A stretch of DNA of 64,000 nt, taken from the NCBI RefSeq assembly GCF_000428065.1, contig NZ_ATZF01000005.1, positions 1 to 64,000 on the forward strand, written 5' to 3'. Within the stretch, counting starts at the first letter, position 1. The number at the start of each line of letters is the position of its first letter. The position numbers and the translations under genes were made by a program. Below, one piece after another: positions 55,462-64,000 of the stretch. The notes under the pieces were generated by a model. That model did no database searches. It saw only the letters and a list, made by a program, of their open reading frames with translations, and was not told the DNA's origin. This DNA is from Shimazuella kribbensis DSM 45090 (GTDB lineage: Bacteria > Bacillota > Bacilli > Thermoactinomycetales > Thermoactinomycetaceae).

Positions 55462-58059
55462 ATGAGTTGGTTGAAAATGCCTAAAGGCGGACCAGATGAT
55501 TTGTCAAAAATACCAAGGTATGTACTGTTTTATGCTGTTTTACCTCTTGTATTTCTCTATGTCCTCGCACAAATTTGGAACTATTTGCAACCTAGATTAG
55601 AAGGGAAGTCACCAGATACATCAGATGCGGTAAAATCCGTAAACTCAACGGTAGAAGCATCAAGCGATTACCTGTTATCTTGGCTGCCTACGGTTTTGTT
55701 GATTTTAATTTGTATTCCTCTCTTGTACATTGCGATTCGTTGGTTAATGGTGATATATTATCGAAAACAAGCGGCAAAAGGAGTACGGTATCTTCGTATT
55801 TTACCAGCAGATAATATTGAACTAGAAATAGATAAAATCACGATGATGACTCGAACATTCGGCGGAATGATTCGCCATTTCGGTAGACGGATTCAGTTTG
55901 GGAACCCATGGTTTCGGATTCGCTTTGCCATTCCGATTGGTTCCAATGAGATTGGAATATACATGTCTTATCCAAAAGATAAACGCAATAGTGTGTTTGA
56001 TACGATTCAGAGTGTGTATCCTTCAGCGGAAATACATGATATCAATAAAGAACAATTTCCAGAACCAGAACAGGGTGGATCTGGAGGGATTTTCACCTTT
56101 CAGTTAGGGAAAAGAAAAGGCCTTCCTTTGGCATCATTAGAACAGAAAAAGGAAAGTCCGATTGGCAACATTTTAAATTCACTTCGACCTGGTACTTTTC
56201 TAGATTTGCAATTTTCTCCTGTCAGTTGGTCCAAACTTGAAGATCGTTCCGAAGATGTGATGGATAGTTTTAAAGATAAAAAGATATCTGAGATGGAGCC
56301 GGAAGAAAAAGCTCGAAGAATTAGTCTGATGAAGCGACTAACTGGCAGGGAGCTTTCGTTTAAAGTGAGACTTAGTCTGTGGTCGAATCATGAACATTCA
56401 TTATCCATTGTTCGATCTTCGGCTAATGCAATCGAAACAGCTATTAATTATGATGGTGCTATTCGATTTTGGCCACAAAAAGTGTGGAATCCCATCAAAG
56501 ATAAAAACCTAGTTCCTTATCCGTATCCATCTACGTTTATGATTTGGGATGGAAATGAACTAGCCAATTTATTTCATTTGCCACCTTCATCTCACTGGAT
56601 ATACAAAGAGCCAGAAAAAATAGATAAAAATAGCCGTGGGTTTTTGATGCATTTGGTCAACGATCAGCGCACATTGGAAGATGATGAGTTAAATGAAGGA
56701 GTCCTCATAGGGGTAGCCAAACACCCCCTGCATGTAAGAGAAGTAAGAGTAAGTCATAGTCAACTGACAAAACATTTCCTTTTATCTGGAACAAGTGGCA
56801 TGGGTAGATCGAGTGCATCAACGCAAATTATTCAGTCTATGATAGATGACTGGTTAAAAGACCCAGAAACCCATCCGGGTTTTACGATCCTTGACCCTGC
56901 AAGAGAGATTATTCCTATTATTGAAAATCGACTTCGTTTTTTAGAAGAAAATGGCGAGAAGATACCAAGAGAAAAGATTCATCATTTTAATCTTTCTAGT
57001 GATACCTCTCATGTTGTTGGATTGAACTTATTGGCGAATCCAAATGAGATTCCTATCGACCAAATCGCAGAACAAATCGCGGAAGTATTGTTGCACAAAC
57101 ATGGTAAGAGCGAATCTCTGACTAGAATGAAGCGTTTGCTTACGTTAGCTGTTCATAGCTTAATGGAGCATGATGAAGGTCATACGATCCTTTGTGTGGA
57201 TGAATTTTTCCGAGACCCCTCATTCCGTACTAAAATTGTTCAAAAAGGAAAAGATCCCTATGTCAAACGCTTCTGGACTAAACTAGATCAACAAGAATTA
57301 AAGAAAGAAGTAGAAGGTATCTTGAGTCATATTGATCCTTTGCTGCAAGATCCAACCATGCGGCGGATGTATTTGCAAAAAGAAATGACACTGGATATCA
57401 ATGCATATATGAATGAAGGGCACTTGGTCTTTATTGATTTGGATGGTATGAAAGATCATGAATTGAAAGTAACAGTAGGGCAGTTGGTCAATCACTATTA
57501 TCAAGCAGCGATCAAACGTCCTGTGGGTGCTAAGTTTCATTTGATGATGATTGATGAGGTGCATTTAATTCAGATTCCTTTATTTACAGAGATCTTTTTA
57601 AGTGATGAAAAATGTGATTTTGGATTGGGTTTAGTCACAAGAGAAATCGATCAATTTAATAATGAAGATTTGATGCAGGCAATAAAGGGCAACATTGGGA
57701 TGATTATTAGTTGTGCTCAATTAGAAGGTGCAGATGAAATTGAGGATCTGACTCGGAAACATTTGAAAGCTTCGTTTGTTGAAAAATTAGCAGAACGAAC
57801 AGCAGCAGTCTATATTCATTCGAAAAAGAATCAACGAAAAACAGTTACCACATGTGTGGTGTCCAATCTTCCGCCTTCCGTTTTTCAACCGGATGGAAAA
57901 ATGGCGAACTACAAGACGAATGAACGCAAAGAAGCATTCCAATGGGGTTTGGATTGGGGTATCAAACGAATGATTGAATCTGGTGAAGCAAGAGAGGTAG
58001 AAGAACTAGATCGAGAAATCTCTCATTATATGGAGCAACAGCGGGAAGAGTTGACCTAA
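55462..58059 (+). CDS. Coupling-type conjugation ATPase with altered Walker A
   Basis: An 865-residue protein with two N-terminal membrane helices (residues about 20-40 and 74-93), then a long soluble part resembling the coupling/TraG-type or HerA-like ATPases of conjugation systems. The P-loop position reads SGTSGMGRSSAS: the invariant Lys is Arg449. Walker B is intact (LMMIDEVHLI, Asp near 697). DNA- and ATP-dependent work may therefore be impaired or altered. GGTGGGGG precedes the ATG. Order and size suggest the TcpA-like partner of the VirB4 ATPase, but it may instead be a structural ATPase-like subunit. Confidence 0.72.
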   Translation: MSWLKMPKGGPDDLSKIPRYVLFYAVLPLVFLYVLAQIWNYLQPRLEGKSPDTSDAVKSVNSTVEASSDYLLSWLPTVLLILICIPLLYIAIRWLMVIYYRKQAAKGVRYLRILPADNIELEIDKITMMTRTFGGMIRHFGRRIQFGNPWFRIRFAIPIGSNEIGIYMSYPKDKRNSVFDTIQSVYPSAEIHDINKEQFPEPEQGGSGGIFTFQLGKRKGLPLASLEQKKESPIGNILNSLRPGTFLDLQFSPVSWSKLEDRSEDVMDSFKDKKISEMEPEEKARRISLMKRLTGRELSFKVRLSLWSNHEHSLSIVRSSANAIETAINYDGAIRFWPQKVWNPIKDKNLVPYPYPSTFMIWDGNELANLFHLPPSSHWIYKEPEKIDKNSRGFLMHLVNDQRTLEDDELNEGVLIGVAKHPLHVREVRVSHSQLTKHFLLSGTSGMGRSSASTQIIQSMIDDWLKDPETHPGFTILDPAREIIPIIENRLRFLEENGEKIPREKIHHFNLSSDTSHVVGLNLLANPNEIPIDQIAEQIAEVLLHKHGKSESLTRMKRLLTLAVHSLMEHDEGHTILCVDEFFRDPSFRTKIVQKGKDPYVKRFWTKLDQQELKKEVEGILSHIDPLLQDPTMRRMYLQKEMTLDINAYMNEGHLVFIDLDGMKDHELKVTVGQLVNHYYQAAIKRPVGAKFHLMMIDEVHLIQIPLFTEIFLSDEKCDFGLGLVTREIDQFNNEDLMQAIKGNIGMIISCAQLEGADEIEDLTRKHLKASFVEKLAERTAAVYIHSKKNQRKTVTTCVVSNLPPSVFQPDGKMANYKTNERKEAFQWGLDWGIKRMIESGEAREVEELDREISHYMEQQREELT

Positions 58060-58101
58060 ATGTCCACTCATGATGGATGGTTGTGATGGGAGGAAGAGAA
58101 A

Positions 58102-58395
58102 TTGTTAAAAACACTTCATGGATTTACTCGATCCGTTTTTCCCTTTATTGAAGTAATATTTCTAAGTTTTTTATTGGGTGTTGCAATGGGGTCTTCTGCA
58201 ACAGCAATAGTTGCGTTTTTGTTTTTAATCGTAACTGTGTATATTTGGCCAATCTTGATTCGGGCTGTAGGATGGGGAATTGTATTTTTTCTTCTTACTA
58301 TGAACAGTTTTCCAAATGATACTATATTTTTTCCTCTGATTTTCGGTGTACTTGTTGGTGGAATACGTTTTGTAATGATTAAATTCATGAAATAA
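58102..58395 (+). CDS. Small membrane protein at the end of the secretion operon
   Basis: A 97-residue protein of three or four hydrophobic helices (FIEVIFLSFLLGVAMGSSAT, IVAFLFLIVTVYIWPIL and AVGWGIVFFLLTMNSF). No family recognised. The start is TTG 58102 with GGAGGAAG upstream. It lies 42 bases after the coupling-type ATPase gene and before a terminator, so it is probably the last gene of the operon. Confidence 0.6.
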   Translation: MLKTLHGFTRSVFPFIEVIFLSFLLGVAMGSSATAIVAFLFLIVTVYIWPILIRAVGWGIVFFLLTMNSFPNDTIFFPLIFGVLVGGIRFVMIKFMK

Positions 58396-58434
58396 AAACT
58401 TCCTTTTGAAATTGGAACATATATTACTTCAGAA

Positions 58435-58469
58435 ATAGCTTATCGACTCGATAAGCTATTTTTTTATTG
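58435..58469 (+). terminator. Terminator of the secretion operon
   Basis: AATAGCTTATCGA / TCGATAAGCTATT stem with a tiny loop and a T run. Confidence 0.9.
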
Positions 58470-58513
58470 AAAAATGGTTAAGCTAGGAAAAAATGCTAAA
58501 GGGGTTTATGGTA

Positions 58514-59581
58514 TTGTCCAAAATTGTTGCAGTGGGAACAGCAGTACCACCGTATAGTTTGTCCCAAACGGACGCAAAAGCATTTGCTGGAGAGTTATTT
58601 TCTGGTATTTTTCCTCAAATAGAACGATTAATGACGATATTCGAAAATACTGCAATTCAGAGACGATATATTAGTTGTCCACAAGAATGGTTTCGAAGTG
58701 AGCATACTTTTCCTGAAAGAAACGAATTATATATCAAGATGGCATGTCAGTTAGCAGAAGATGCTATTCGACAGAGTTTAGACCAAGCTAATACTCATCC
58801 AAAAGATATCGATCATATTATTTTTGTATCATCAACCGGAATAGCAACGCCAAGTATAGATGCATATCTCATCAATCAACTAGGTTTGTCGGCAAACATC
58901 AAACGAACTCCTATATGGGGACTTGGATGTGCTGGTGGTGTAGCTGGTCTTGCTAGAGCTTACGAATACACCAAAGGTTTCCCAGATTCTCGTGTCTTGT
59001 TTGTAGCGGTGGAGCTGTGCAGCTTAACTTTTCGTCCTCAAGACAGCTCGAAAAGTAATTTTGTTGCAACTTCTTTATTCGCGGATGGTGCAGCGGCTGT
59101 ATTGGTGGTAGGAGACGAAATTGAAACAACGAAGCATGTTCCTAAAGTGACAGGGAGTTGTAGTGCGATCTGGTCTGATTCGTTAGATGTTATGGGTTGG
59201 GGTGTCGTAGAGGATGGTCTAAAAGTAATTTTTTCTCGGGATATTCCTACGATTGTACAACAACAAGTAAAACCTGTAGTGGATCGTTTTTTAGCAGGTT
59301 TCCAAATGACAGTAAATGATCTTGCTTTTATGGTTTCTCACCCAGGAGGACTTAAAGTATTAGAAGCATATGAATCTGCGTTGCAAATATCAAAAGAGAA
59401 ATTTTCTTTTTCCTATGAGGTATTAAAACAATTTGGCAATATGTCATCTGTGACGGTGCTATTTGTGTTGCAACAAGTATTACAATTATCACCTACTAAA
59501 GGGTACGGTTTGATGACCGCATTAGGTCCAGGATTTAGTTCAGAGTTACTATTATTGGATTGGAATGAGGGAGATAGATGA
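58514..59581 (+). CDS. bpsA: Type III polyketide synthase (alkylpyrone synthase)
   Basis: A 355-residue chalcone-synthase-fold enzyme that condenses a fatty acyl-CoA with malonyl-CoA to alkylpyrones. The Cys of the catalytic triad is in WGLGCAGGVAGLARA (near residue 139), His in FMVSHPGGLK and Asn in FGNMSSVTVLF. Size is typical (about 360). The start is uncertain: TTG 58514 has GGGG nine bases upstream and gives the usual N-terminus; ATG 58493 and 58508 are possible. It overlaps bpsB by four bases. Confidence 0.9.
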   Translation: MSKIVAVGTAVPPYSLSQTDAKAFAGELFSGIFPQIERLMTIFENTAIQRRYISCPQEWFRSEHTFPERNELYIKMACQLAEDAIRQSLDQANTHPKDIDHIIFVSSTGIATPSIDAYLINQLGLSANIKRTPIWGLGCAGGVAGLARAYEYTKGFPDSRVLFVAVELCSLTFRPQDSSKSNFVATSLFADGAAAVLVVGDEIETTKHVPKVTGSCSAIWSDSLDVMGWGVVEDGLKVIFSRDIPTIVQQQVKPVVDRFLAGFQMTVNDLAFMVSHPGGLKVLEAYESALQISKEKFSFSYEVLKQFGNMSSVTVLFVLQQVLQLSPTKGYGLMTALGPGFSSELLLLDWNEGDR

Positions 59582-60144
59582 CATCATGGATGATACTGCT
59601 TTGGTGGATTGTAGCGGTGCAGCGGCTTGGCGAATTAGCGATTTCGAAAAGAAATGGAAAATGGATGGCTAGCCAAGGTGGTTATGAAGTAGGTCAAGAG
59701 CATTATAAGTTACTTCTATTTATTCATATCTTGTTTTTTGTAGGTATATGGGCGGAGACTTTGTTTTTGCGAGCAACTCCACCTTCGTGGGCATGGGCCC
59801 CTTTTTTACTGTTTGTAGGTACACAAGGGTTGAGATATTGGTGTATACGGTCTTTAGGCATGTATTGGAACACGAGAATTTGGGTGGTACCTGGACACAA
59901 ACCAAAAGTAATAGGGCCATACAAATTTATACGTCATCCTAATTATGTAGTGGTGGCCATTGAGCTGCTTGTTTTTCCGATCATCTTCGGGGCATATTTA
60001 ACAGCAGCAATTGTAACATTTATTAATACATTGACTATGGTTTTGATACGTATCCCGATGGAAGAGTATGCGTTGAAAGATGTTACAAGCTATGAAGAGG
60101 AAATGGGAGAAAAACGACGCTTTCTCCCGAGTTGGAACCGCTAA
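59578..60144 (+). CDS. bpsB: Isoprenylcysteine carboxyl methyltransferase family enzyme (BpsB-like)
   Basis: A 188-residue membrane enzyme with five helices and the ICMT-type C-terminal motif: VVPGHKPKVIGPYKFIRHPNY is the S-adenosylmethionine and cofactor-binding region, and EEYALKDVTSYEEEMGEKRRF ends it. In Bacillus BpsB methylates the alkylpyrones made by BpsA; the ATGA overlap with bpsA supports the same here. Its 3' end overlaps the folA 3' end by four bases, tail to tail. Confidence 0.88.
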   Translation: MTSWMILLWWIVAVQRLGELAISKRNGKWMASQGGYEVGQEHYKLLLFIHILFFVGIWAETLFLRATPPSWAWAPFLLFVGTQGLRYWCIRSLGMYWNTRIWVVPGHKPKVIGPYKFIRHPNYVVVAIELLVFPIIFGAYLTAAIVTFINTLTMVLIRIPMEEYALKDVTSYEEEMGEKRRFLPSWNR

Positions 60145-60614
60145 GATTTTTTTTGATAATGATAAAAGGTGTGGGGGTAGATATTTTTTTCATCTACTCC
60201 CCCTTTTTTTTGTGATAAGAGCTCAAAATTTGATTTATTCCAAGTAGGGAAGAAGGTATCTCCATGAAAGGAATGGTGAATTTCTGTTATATACAACTCA
60301 TCGGCATAAGGAAAAAGTTGTTCATATACCGATGCTCCGCCAATAATCATGGCATTCTCCCGTGTTAAGACATCTTTTATATGATGTATTGTCTCTACTT
60401 GATCTGCATGGAAAGAAGTAGATCGTGTTAATACAATATTTTTTCGATTAGGAAGGGCTTTTCCGATAGAGTCGAAGGTAGATCTACCCATGACGATCGT
60501 ATTGCCGGTTGTTACTTCTTTAAAATGTTTAAGATCATTAGGGAGATGCCATGGTAATTGATTTTGATAACCGATCACTTGATTTTGGTCATACGCAACC
60601 ACAATGGAAATCAT
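60141..60614 (-). CDS. folA: Dihydrofolate reductase
   Basis: A 157-residue DHFR that regenerates tetrahydrofolate with NADPH. Visible are the Met20-loop region [19 protein letters not shown] with catalytic Asp27, the NADPH-binding [20 protein letters not shown] and [14 protein letters not shown]. Length is normal (about 160). Its ATG overlaps the stop of thyA by four bases; the two genes form the classical thymidylate cycle pair. Its 3' end coding contains the inverted hairpin that probably terminates bpsAB. Confidence 0.96.
   Translation of the reverse strand: MISIVVAYDQNQVIGYQNQLPWHLPNDLKHFKEVTTGNTIVMGRSTFDSIGKALPNRKNIVLTRSTSFHADQVETIHHIKDVLTRENAMIIGGASVYEQLFPYADELYITEIHHSFHGDTFFPTWNKSNFELLSQKKGGVDEKNIYPHTFYHYQKKS
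60173..60210 (+). terminator. Probable bpsAB terminator inside the folA coding end
   Basis: On the plus strand GGGGGTAGAT (60173-60182) pairs imperfectly with ATCTACTCCCCC (60192-60203), followed by eight T. It lies within the last codons of the opposite-strand folA. Confidence 0.6.
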
Positions 60615-61405
60615 ACAGATACTTCTCCCTTGATATGAGGATGAGATTCGTAATTTTCAATTGAAATGTCTTCGAATCGGAAATCAAAAATCGATTTTAC
60701 ATTCGGATTTAACTTTAGTTGAGGAAGTGCATAAGGAAGACGAGTGAGCTGTTCTTCTACTTGTTCCATGTGATTGAGATAAATATGAGCATCTCCGATA
60801 GTATGAACAAAGTCGCCGACTTCTAAATCGGTAACTTGAGCTATCATGTGAGTGAGCAATACATAACTAGCGATATTAAAAGGAACACCCAAAAAAGTAT
60901 CCGCACTGCGTTGATATAGCTGACAAGAAAGCTTTCCATTGGCGACATAAAACTGGAATAACAAATGACAAGGAGGCAGTGCCATTTCATCAATTTGCCC
61001 TGGATTCCAAGCACTCACGATGAGTCTTCTCGAATTGGGGTTCTTTTTTATTTCTTCGATTACCCAACTGATTTGATCCACTGTCTTTCCATCTGGGCGA
61101 GGAAAAGAACGCCACTGTTTTCCGTAAACTGGACCAAGTTCGCCATTTTCATCTGCCCATTCATTCCAAATCGTTACTTTATTATCAAGTAGATATTTGA
61201 TATTGGTTTCTCCTCGTAAAAACCAGAGAAGTTCATAGATGATAGAGCGAAGATGTACTTTTTTGGTTGTGATGAGAGGAAAACCATTGGCTAAGTCAAA
61301 GCGCATTTGATGGCCAAAAACACTGATTGTCCCTGTCCCTGTTCGGTCTTCTCTTTTGTCTCCATTTTCCAATATATGTTGCAATAAATGTAAGTACTGT
61401 TTCAT
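60611..61405 (-). CDS. thyA: Thymidylate synthase
   Basis: A 264-residue ThyA that methylates dUMP to dTMP with methylenetetrahydrofolate. The catalytic cysteine is Cys146 in [13 protein letters not shown], and the [20 protein letters not shown] region binds dUMP. Length and residue numbering match the Escherichia coli enzyme (264). The start ATG 61405 has AGGGGGAT upstream, and the longer open frame to 61438 lacks one. It forms an operon with folA, overlapping by four bases. Confidence 0.97.
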   Translation of the reverse strand: MKQYLHLLQHILENGDKREDRTGTGTISVFGHQMRFDLANGFPLITTKKVHLRSIIYELLWFLRGETNIKYLLDNKVTIWNEWADENGELGPVYGKQWRSFPRPDGKTVDQISWVIEEIKKNPNSRRLIVSAWNPGQIDEMALPPCHLLFQFYVANGKLSCQLYQRSADTFLGVPFNIASYVLLTHMIAQVTDLEVGDFVHTIGDAHIYLNHMEQVEEQLTRLPYALPQLKLNPNVKSIFDFRFEDISIENYESHPHIKGEVSV

Positions 61406-61609
61406 TTTTATCCCCCTACGTGCCATACTATTGTTCATTTATGAATAAGCTGTGGAAAAGGATATATACCAAAACTCCTATACTAGTTTCTGCTTTCTTT
61501 TGGTCTGTGTCAATTCCTTTCTCTATTTAATAGGTATGTCAATTTTTTAATGAAAAACGTTATACAAAGGAGAATGTAATAAAATTTGATAGGGGTGGAT
61601 AGCAACAAC

Positions 61610-62278
61610 ATGTTTCGATCCAAGATGAGAAGGAAACAAAAAATAATTGTCGGTGGGTCTTTTATATTTCTTGTTTTATTAATCGTGGTATGGTTAATAG
61701 ACCGCAACGTTCACCCTATTTTGGTACAAATAGCAAAGACAGAGGCAAAACGATTAGCACAGGAAGCTATTGTAGATGGAATTGGAGAACAAGTAAAGTT
61801 AGGCAATCAAATAAATCAAGTCATGAGTATCCAAAAAGACAATCAAGGTAATATTTCTTTTATACAGATGAATCAACAAGTTCAAGCCAAGATTTATCAG
61901 CATACTACAGAAAAAATTCAAGACTCATTAAAACATTTAAAAGATAGACCGATCGATATAAGTTTGGGTCAAGCTTTAGATAGTACAATATTTGCTAACT
62001 ATGGTCCACCGCTATATGTGCAGCTGTGGCCAAAAGGTACGGTTAAAGTTAATATTGTTCCGAAATTAGAGTCGAAAGGTATTAACATGGTCATGGTTAC
62101 CATGGTTTTGAAAATTCATACGGAAATGGACTTGATTATTCCCTTTACAGAGGAGTTATTACCTGTTGAAGTGGATTACCCTATTGCGCAGGCATTGGTA
62201 GTGGGGAAAGTTCCAAATTATTATTTTTATAATGATCAAGGCACTGTTAAACAGATGCCCGTGCCACCTGTAAAATAA
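61610..62278 (+). CDS. yunB: Sporulation protein YunB
   Basis: A 222-residue protein with an N-terminal membrane helix (residues about 11-31: KIIVGGSFIFLVLLIVVWLI) and an extracytoplasmic domain resembling Bacillus YunB: TEAKRLAQEAIVDGI, then VQAKIYQHTTEKIQDSLKHL, ISLGQALDSTIFANYGPPLY and VDYPIAQALVVGKVPNYYF. YunB is made in the mother cell (sigma-E) and is needed for normal spores. The start is ATG 61610 by homology length, though its GGGGTGG is rather far (12-14 bases); TTG 61586 is an alternative. Confidence 0.88.
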   Translation: MFRSKMRRKQKIIVGGSFIFLVLLIVVWLIDRNVHPILVQIAKTEAKRLAQEAIVDGIGEQVKLGNQINQVMSIQKDNQGNISFIQMNQQVQAKIYQHTTEKIQDSLKHLKDRPIDISLGQALDSTIFANYGPPLYVQLWPKGTVKVNIVPKLESKGINMVMVTMVLKIHTEMDLIIPFTEELLPVEVDYPIAQALVVGKVPNYYFYNDQGTVKQMPVPPVK

Positions 62279-62303
62279 AAAGTGCTCCTGTTGGGAGCAT
62301 TTT
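62276..62303. terminator. Bidirectional terminator between yunB and the UbiD gene
   Basis: AAAAAGTGCTCC TGTT GGGAGCATTTTTT stem between two convergent stops. Confidence 0.85.
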
Positions 62304-64000
62304 TTATTTTAGTTGATACTCTTTCCATTTGGAGTCGACTAAATTTTTGATACTTGGATCGACCTCTAGTTCTGCGGGATAATCTGGTTTCATTCTTGCA
62401 TCTACGATGATAGGTAATTGATAGTTTGGACTATGATGTTTAAAAGTGGTATGGGCATAAATATCAAAAGCAGGGTCAAATCGGGTAAAGATCGTCCATA
62501 AGAAAGACGTTTGATCTTCTACTGCTTTACGATCATCCACTAGGAAGACAAATGGCCAATCTTTTAGTTCATCTCGATAATGTTCCAGTAATTCCTCTGC
62601 TAAGTTTGGATGAAGTGCAAAACTATCTTTGGATTCCAGTACCAGAACACCTGGAACATAAGAAACGATGTGTTCAATACCGGGTAGAGCTGAACCTTGA
62701 TATCCCCTGGGTAGTTCTCTTCTCTTCTCTCCTACACCTAAAAGAATGGCTTTGCTTCCGTGATTTAATCTTCTACCTGTATAGTCCAATGTATCCATAG
62801 AAGTATTCCCTAAGATGATCAAATCACTGGAAGGATCAAATCGTTCTAAGATGGCAGTAAATAATGCTGGGAAATCTTCTAATGGTACAAATTGATCAGT
62901 CAGCATCAAAAATTTGGTAAGGGTTAACTGTCCTTCTCCTAAAATCCGGAAAGCATGTGCAAGCGTTTCTCGTTTGTAACTTTCACGAACACGCGCAGCA
63001 GCTAATGGATGAAATCCAGTTTCTGCATATGTCCAGAGTTCTTTTACACCAGACATTACCATTGGGAAGGCAGGGGAGAGTAATTTTTGTAAAAATTCTC
63101 CTAAGAAATAGTCTTCCTGTCTTGGTTTTCCTACAATGGTAGCTGGGTAGATTGCATCTCTGCGATGAAAAACCTGATCCACTTGGAAAATGGGGAATGG
63201 ATGCGCCAAAGAATAGTAACCATAATGATCTCCAAATGGGCCTTCCATTTTTCGCTCGTGTGATGCAACTGAGCCTTTTAGTAAAAATTCGGCTTCTGCC
63301 ACAATATGGTATCCTGTTGTTTCGTCTTTGACAACTGGAAGCTTGCTTCCCATGATAAGAGAAGTCAACAATAGCTCTGGCAAAAATTCTGGGACAGGTG
63401 CAATCGCAGAAGCGATTAAAGCAGGAGGTCCTCCTAAAAAGACATGAACAGGAAGAGATTGATTCATCTGTTCTGCTTCATGATAATGAAAACCGCCGCC
63501 TTTATGGATCTGCCAATGCATTCCAGTAGAAGCGGTATCAAACACTTGCATGCGATACATTCCTAAGTTGTGTTGCTTTGTATTTGGGCTTTGTGTGTAT
63601 ACCAATGGCAGGGTAACAAATGGCCCACCATCTTCTTGCCAAGAAGTCAAAACAGGTAATTGTTGTAAATCTATTTTTGGCTGAGACACTTCCAAGACAG
63701 GTGCCTGATTTGGAGAAATAGAACGGAATCCTACTTTCATCAATTCTTTTAGCCATTTCTTTTCACCCCACAGGGCACCTAGAGTGGGAGGCATCAATCG
63801 ATGGACGAGTTGGACAGCTTCTTTCATTAATTCTTCTGGTCGTGGACCAAAAGCTAATTCTACACGCCTACTTGTCCCGAATAAATTGGTGACCACTGGG
63901 AATGCACTGCCTTTTACATTAGTAAATAGCAGTGCAGGACCACCTTGATCGATAACCCTGCGGTGAATTTCCGCAAGCTCAAGATAAGGATCTACGGAAG
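62304..64000 (-). CDS. UbiD family decarboxylase (partial, 5' end beyond window)
   Basis: An open reading frame runs off the right edge. From 63896 it reads VVTNLFGTSRRVELAFGPRP, and the preceding codons to 64000 read SVDPYLELAEIHRRVIDQGG then PALLFTNVKGSAFP, both standard UbiD N-terminal motifs, so GTG 63896 is not the start. The C-terminal half includes LPVVKDETTGYHIVAEAEFL, EGPFGDHYGYYS and FDPSSDLIILGNTSMDTLDY. UbiD enzymes use prenylated FMN from a UbiX partner to decarboxylate aromatic or unsaturated acids; in Firmicutes they may act in menaquinone or phenolic acid metabolism. The substrate cannot be told. Confidence 0.9.
   Translation of the reverse strand, partial: SVDPYLELAEIHRRVIDQGGPALLFTNVKGSAFPVVTNLFGTSRRVELAFGPRPEELMKEAVQLVHRLMPPTLGALWGEKKWLKELMKVGFRSISPNQAPVLEVSQPKIDLQQLPVLTSWQEDGGPFVTLPLVYTQSPNTKQHNLGMYRMQVFDTASTGMHWQIHKGGGFHYHEAEQMNQSLPVHVFLGGPPALIASAIAPVPEFLPELLLTSLIMGSKLPVVKDETTGYHIVAEAEFLLKGSVASHERKMEGPFGDHYGYYSLAHPFPIFQVDQVFHRRDAIYPATIVGKPRQEDYFLGEFLQKLLSPAFPMVMSGVKELWTYAETGFHPLAAARVRESYKRETLAHAFRILGEGQLTLTKFLMLTDQFVPLEDFPALFTAILERFDPSSDLIILGNTSMDTLDYTGRRLNHGSKAILLGVGEKRRELPRGYQGSALPGIEHIVSYVPGVLVLESKDSFALHPNLAEELLEHYRDELKDWPFVFLVDDRKAVEDQTSFLWTIFTRFDPAFDIYAHTTFKHHSPNYQLPIIVDARMKPDYPAELEVDPSIKNLVDSKWKEYQLK

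Overview
The window is chromosomal DNA of an endospore-forming, low-GC Gram-positive bacterium of the order Bacillales. Indicators are the sufC-sufD-sufS-sufU-sufB order, the helicase loader DnaI, the N-acetylated diaminopimelate route (dapH, patA, dapL), YunB/YunC/YunD/YunE/YunF homologues, YfkAB, a bpsA-bpsB type III polyketide pair and AGGAGG-type ribosome sites with frequent TTG/GTG starts. The 16S 3' end and overall gene content would fit Thermoactinomycetaceae, but that family assignment is an inference.

Layout. 1-340: the 3' end of a 16S rRNA gene that runs into a terminator with no 23S or tRNA after it. 1.1-9.9 kb: ordinary accessory metabolism (DMT transporter, azoreductase, hydrolase, arylamine N-acetyltransferase, VOC protein, Rrf2 regulator, CMD protein, CBS protein) plus a TnpB transposase remnant. 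10.2-15.5 kb: the SUF iron-sulfur assembly operon. 15.5-17.5 kb: a striking array of three units, each with degenerate sufB-3'-end-like sequence, a GC-rich foreign-looking ORF, a shared hairpin element and a related terminator. 17.5-22.3 kb: erythromycin-esterase-like protein, DUF3916, small secreted proteins, then a decayed zone with a serine-recombinase fragment, a duplicated gene-end relic and a GC-rich Cys-rich small peptide gene. 22.3-31.2 kb: dnaI, the dap operon, a GNAT protein, an HTH-TPR (NprR/PlcR-like) regulator, YihY and an AI-2E-type transporter. 31.2-33.5 kb: a small type IV secretion-like locus (fused lytic transglycosylase and M23 peptidase, a stand-alone copy of its membrane anchor, and a TcpC-like protein). 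34-47.9 kb: housekeeping (pncB, JAMM protein, yun cluster, queT, cold shock protein, ABC-F ATPase, YfkAB, a UV-endonuclease-type glycosylase, TIGR01777/TspO/SRPBCC cluster). 48.1-58.4 kb: one long operon encoding an LPXTA-type surface protein, its class D sortase and a Tcp/VirB-like conjugation apparatus (TcpC-, TcpD-, TcpE-like proteins, VirB4-like ATPase, VirB6-like channel protein, coupling-type ATPase) with no relaxase or integrase. 58.5-64 kb: bpsAB, folA-thyA, yunB and a UbiD-family decarboxylase running off the end.

Two things stand out. First, six single, short, GC-rich genes (near 734, 15643, 16384, 17120, 21919 and 33662) sit in intergenic spaces of an AT-rich chromosome; by hand count, 60-base stretches inside them have 57-63% G+C, while a stretch just upstream of one has 20%. 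Three of them share a 3' hairpin element and repeat framing, as if different payloads had been placed between common flanks. Second, the conjugation-like secretion machine appears resident in the chromosome, is led by a private sortase and substrate, has its cell-wall hydrolase in a second locus 15 kb away, and carries a coupling ATPase whose Walker A lysine is an arginine.

All calls come from reading the sequence and from memory of protein families; no database search was possible.
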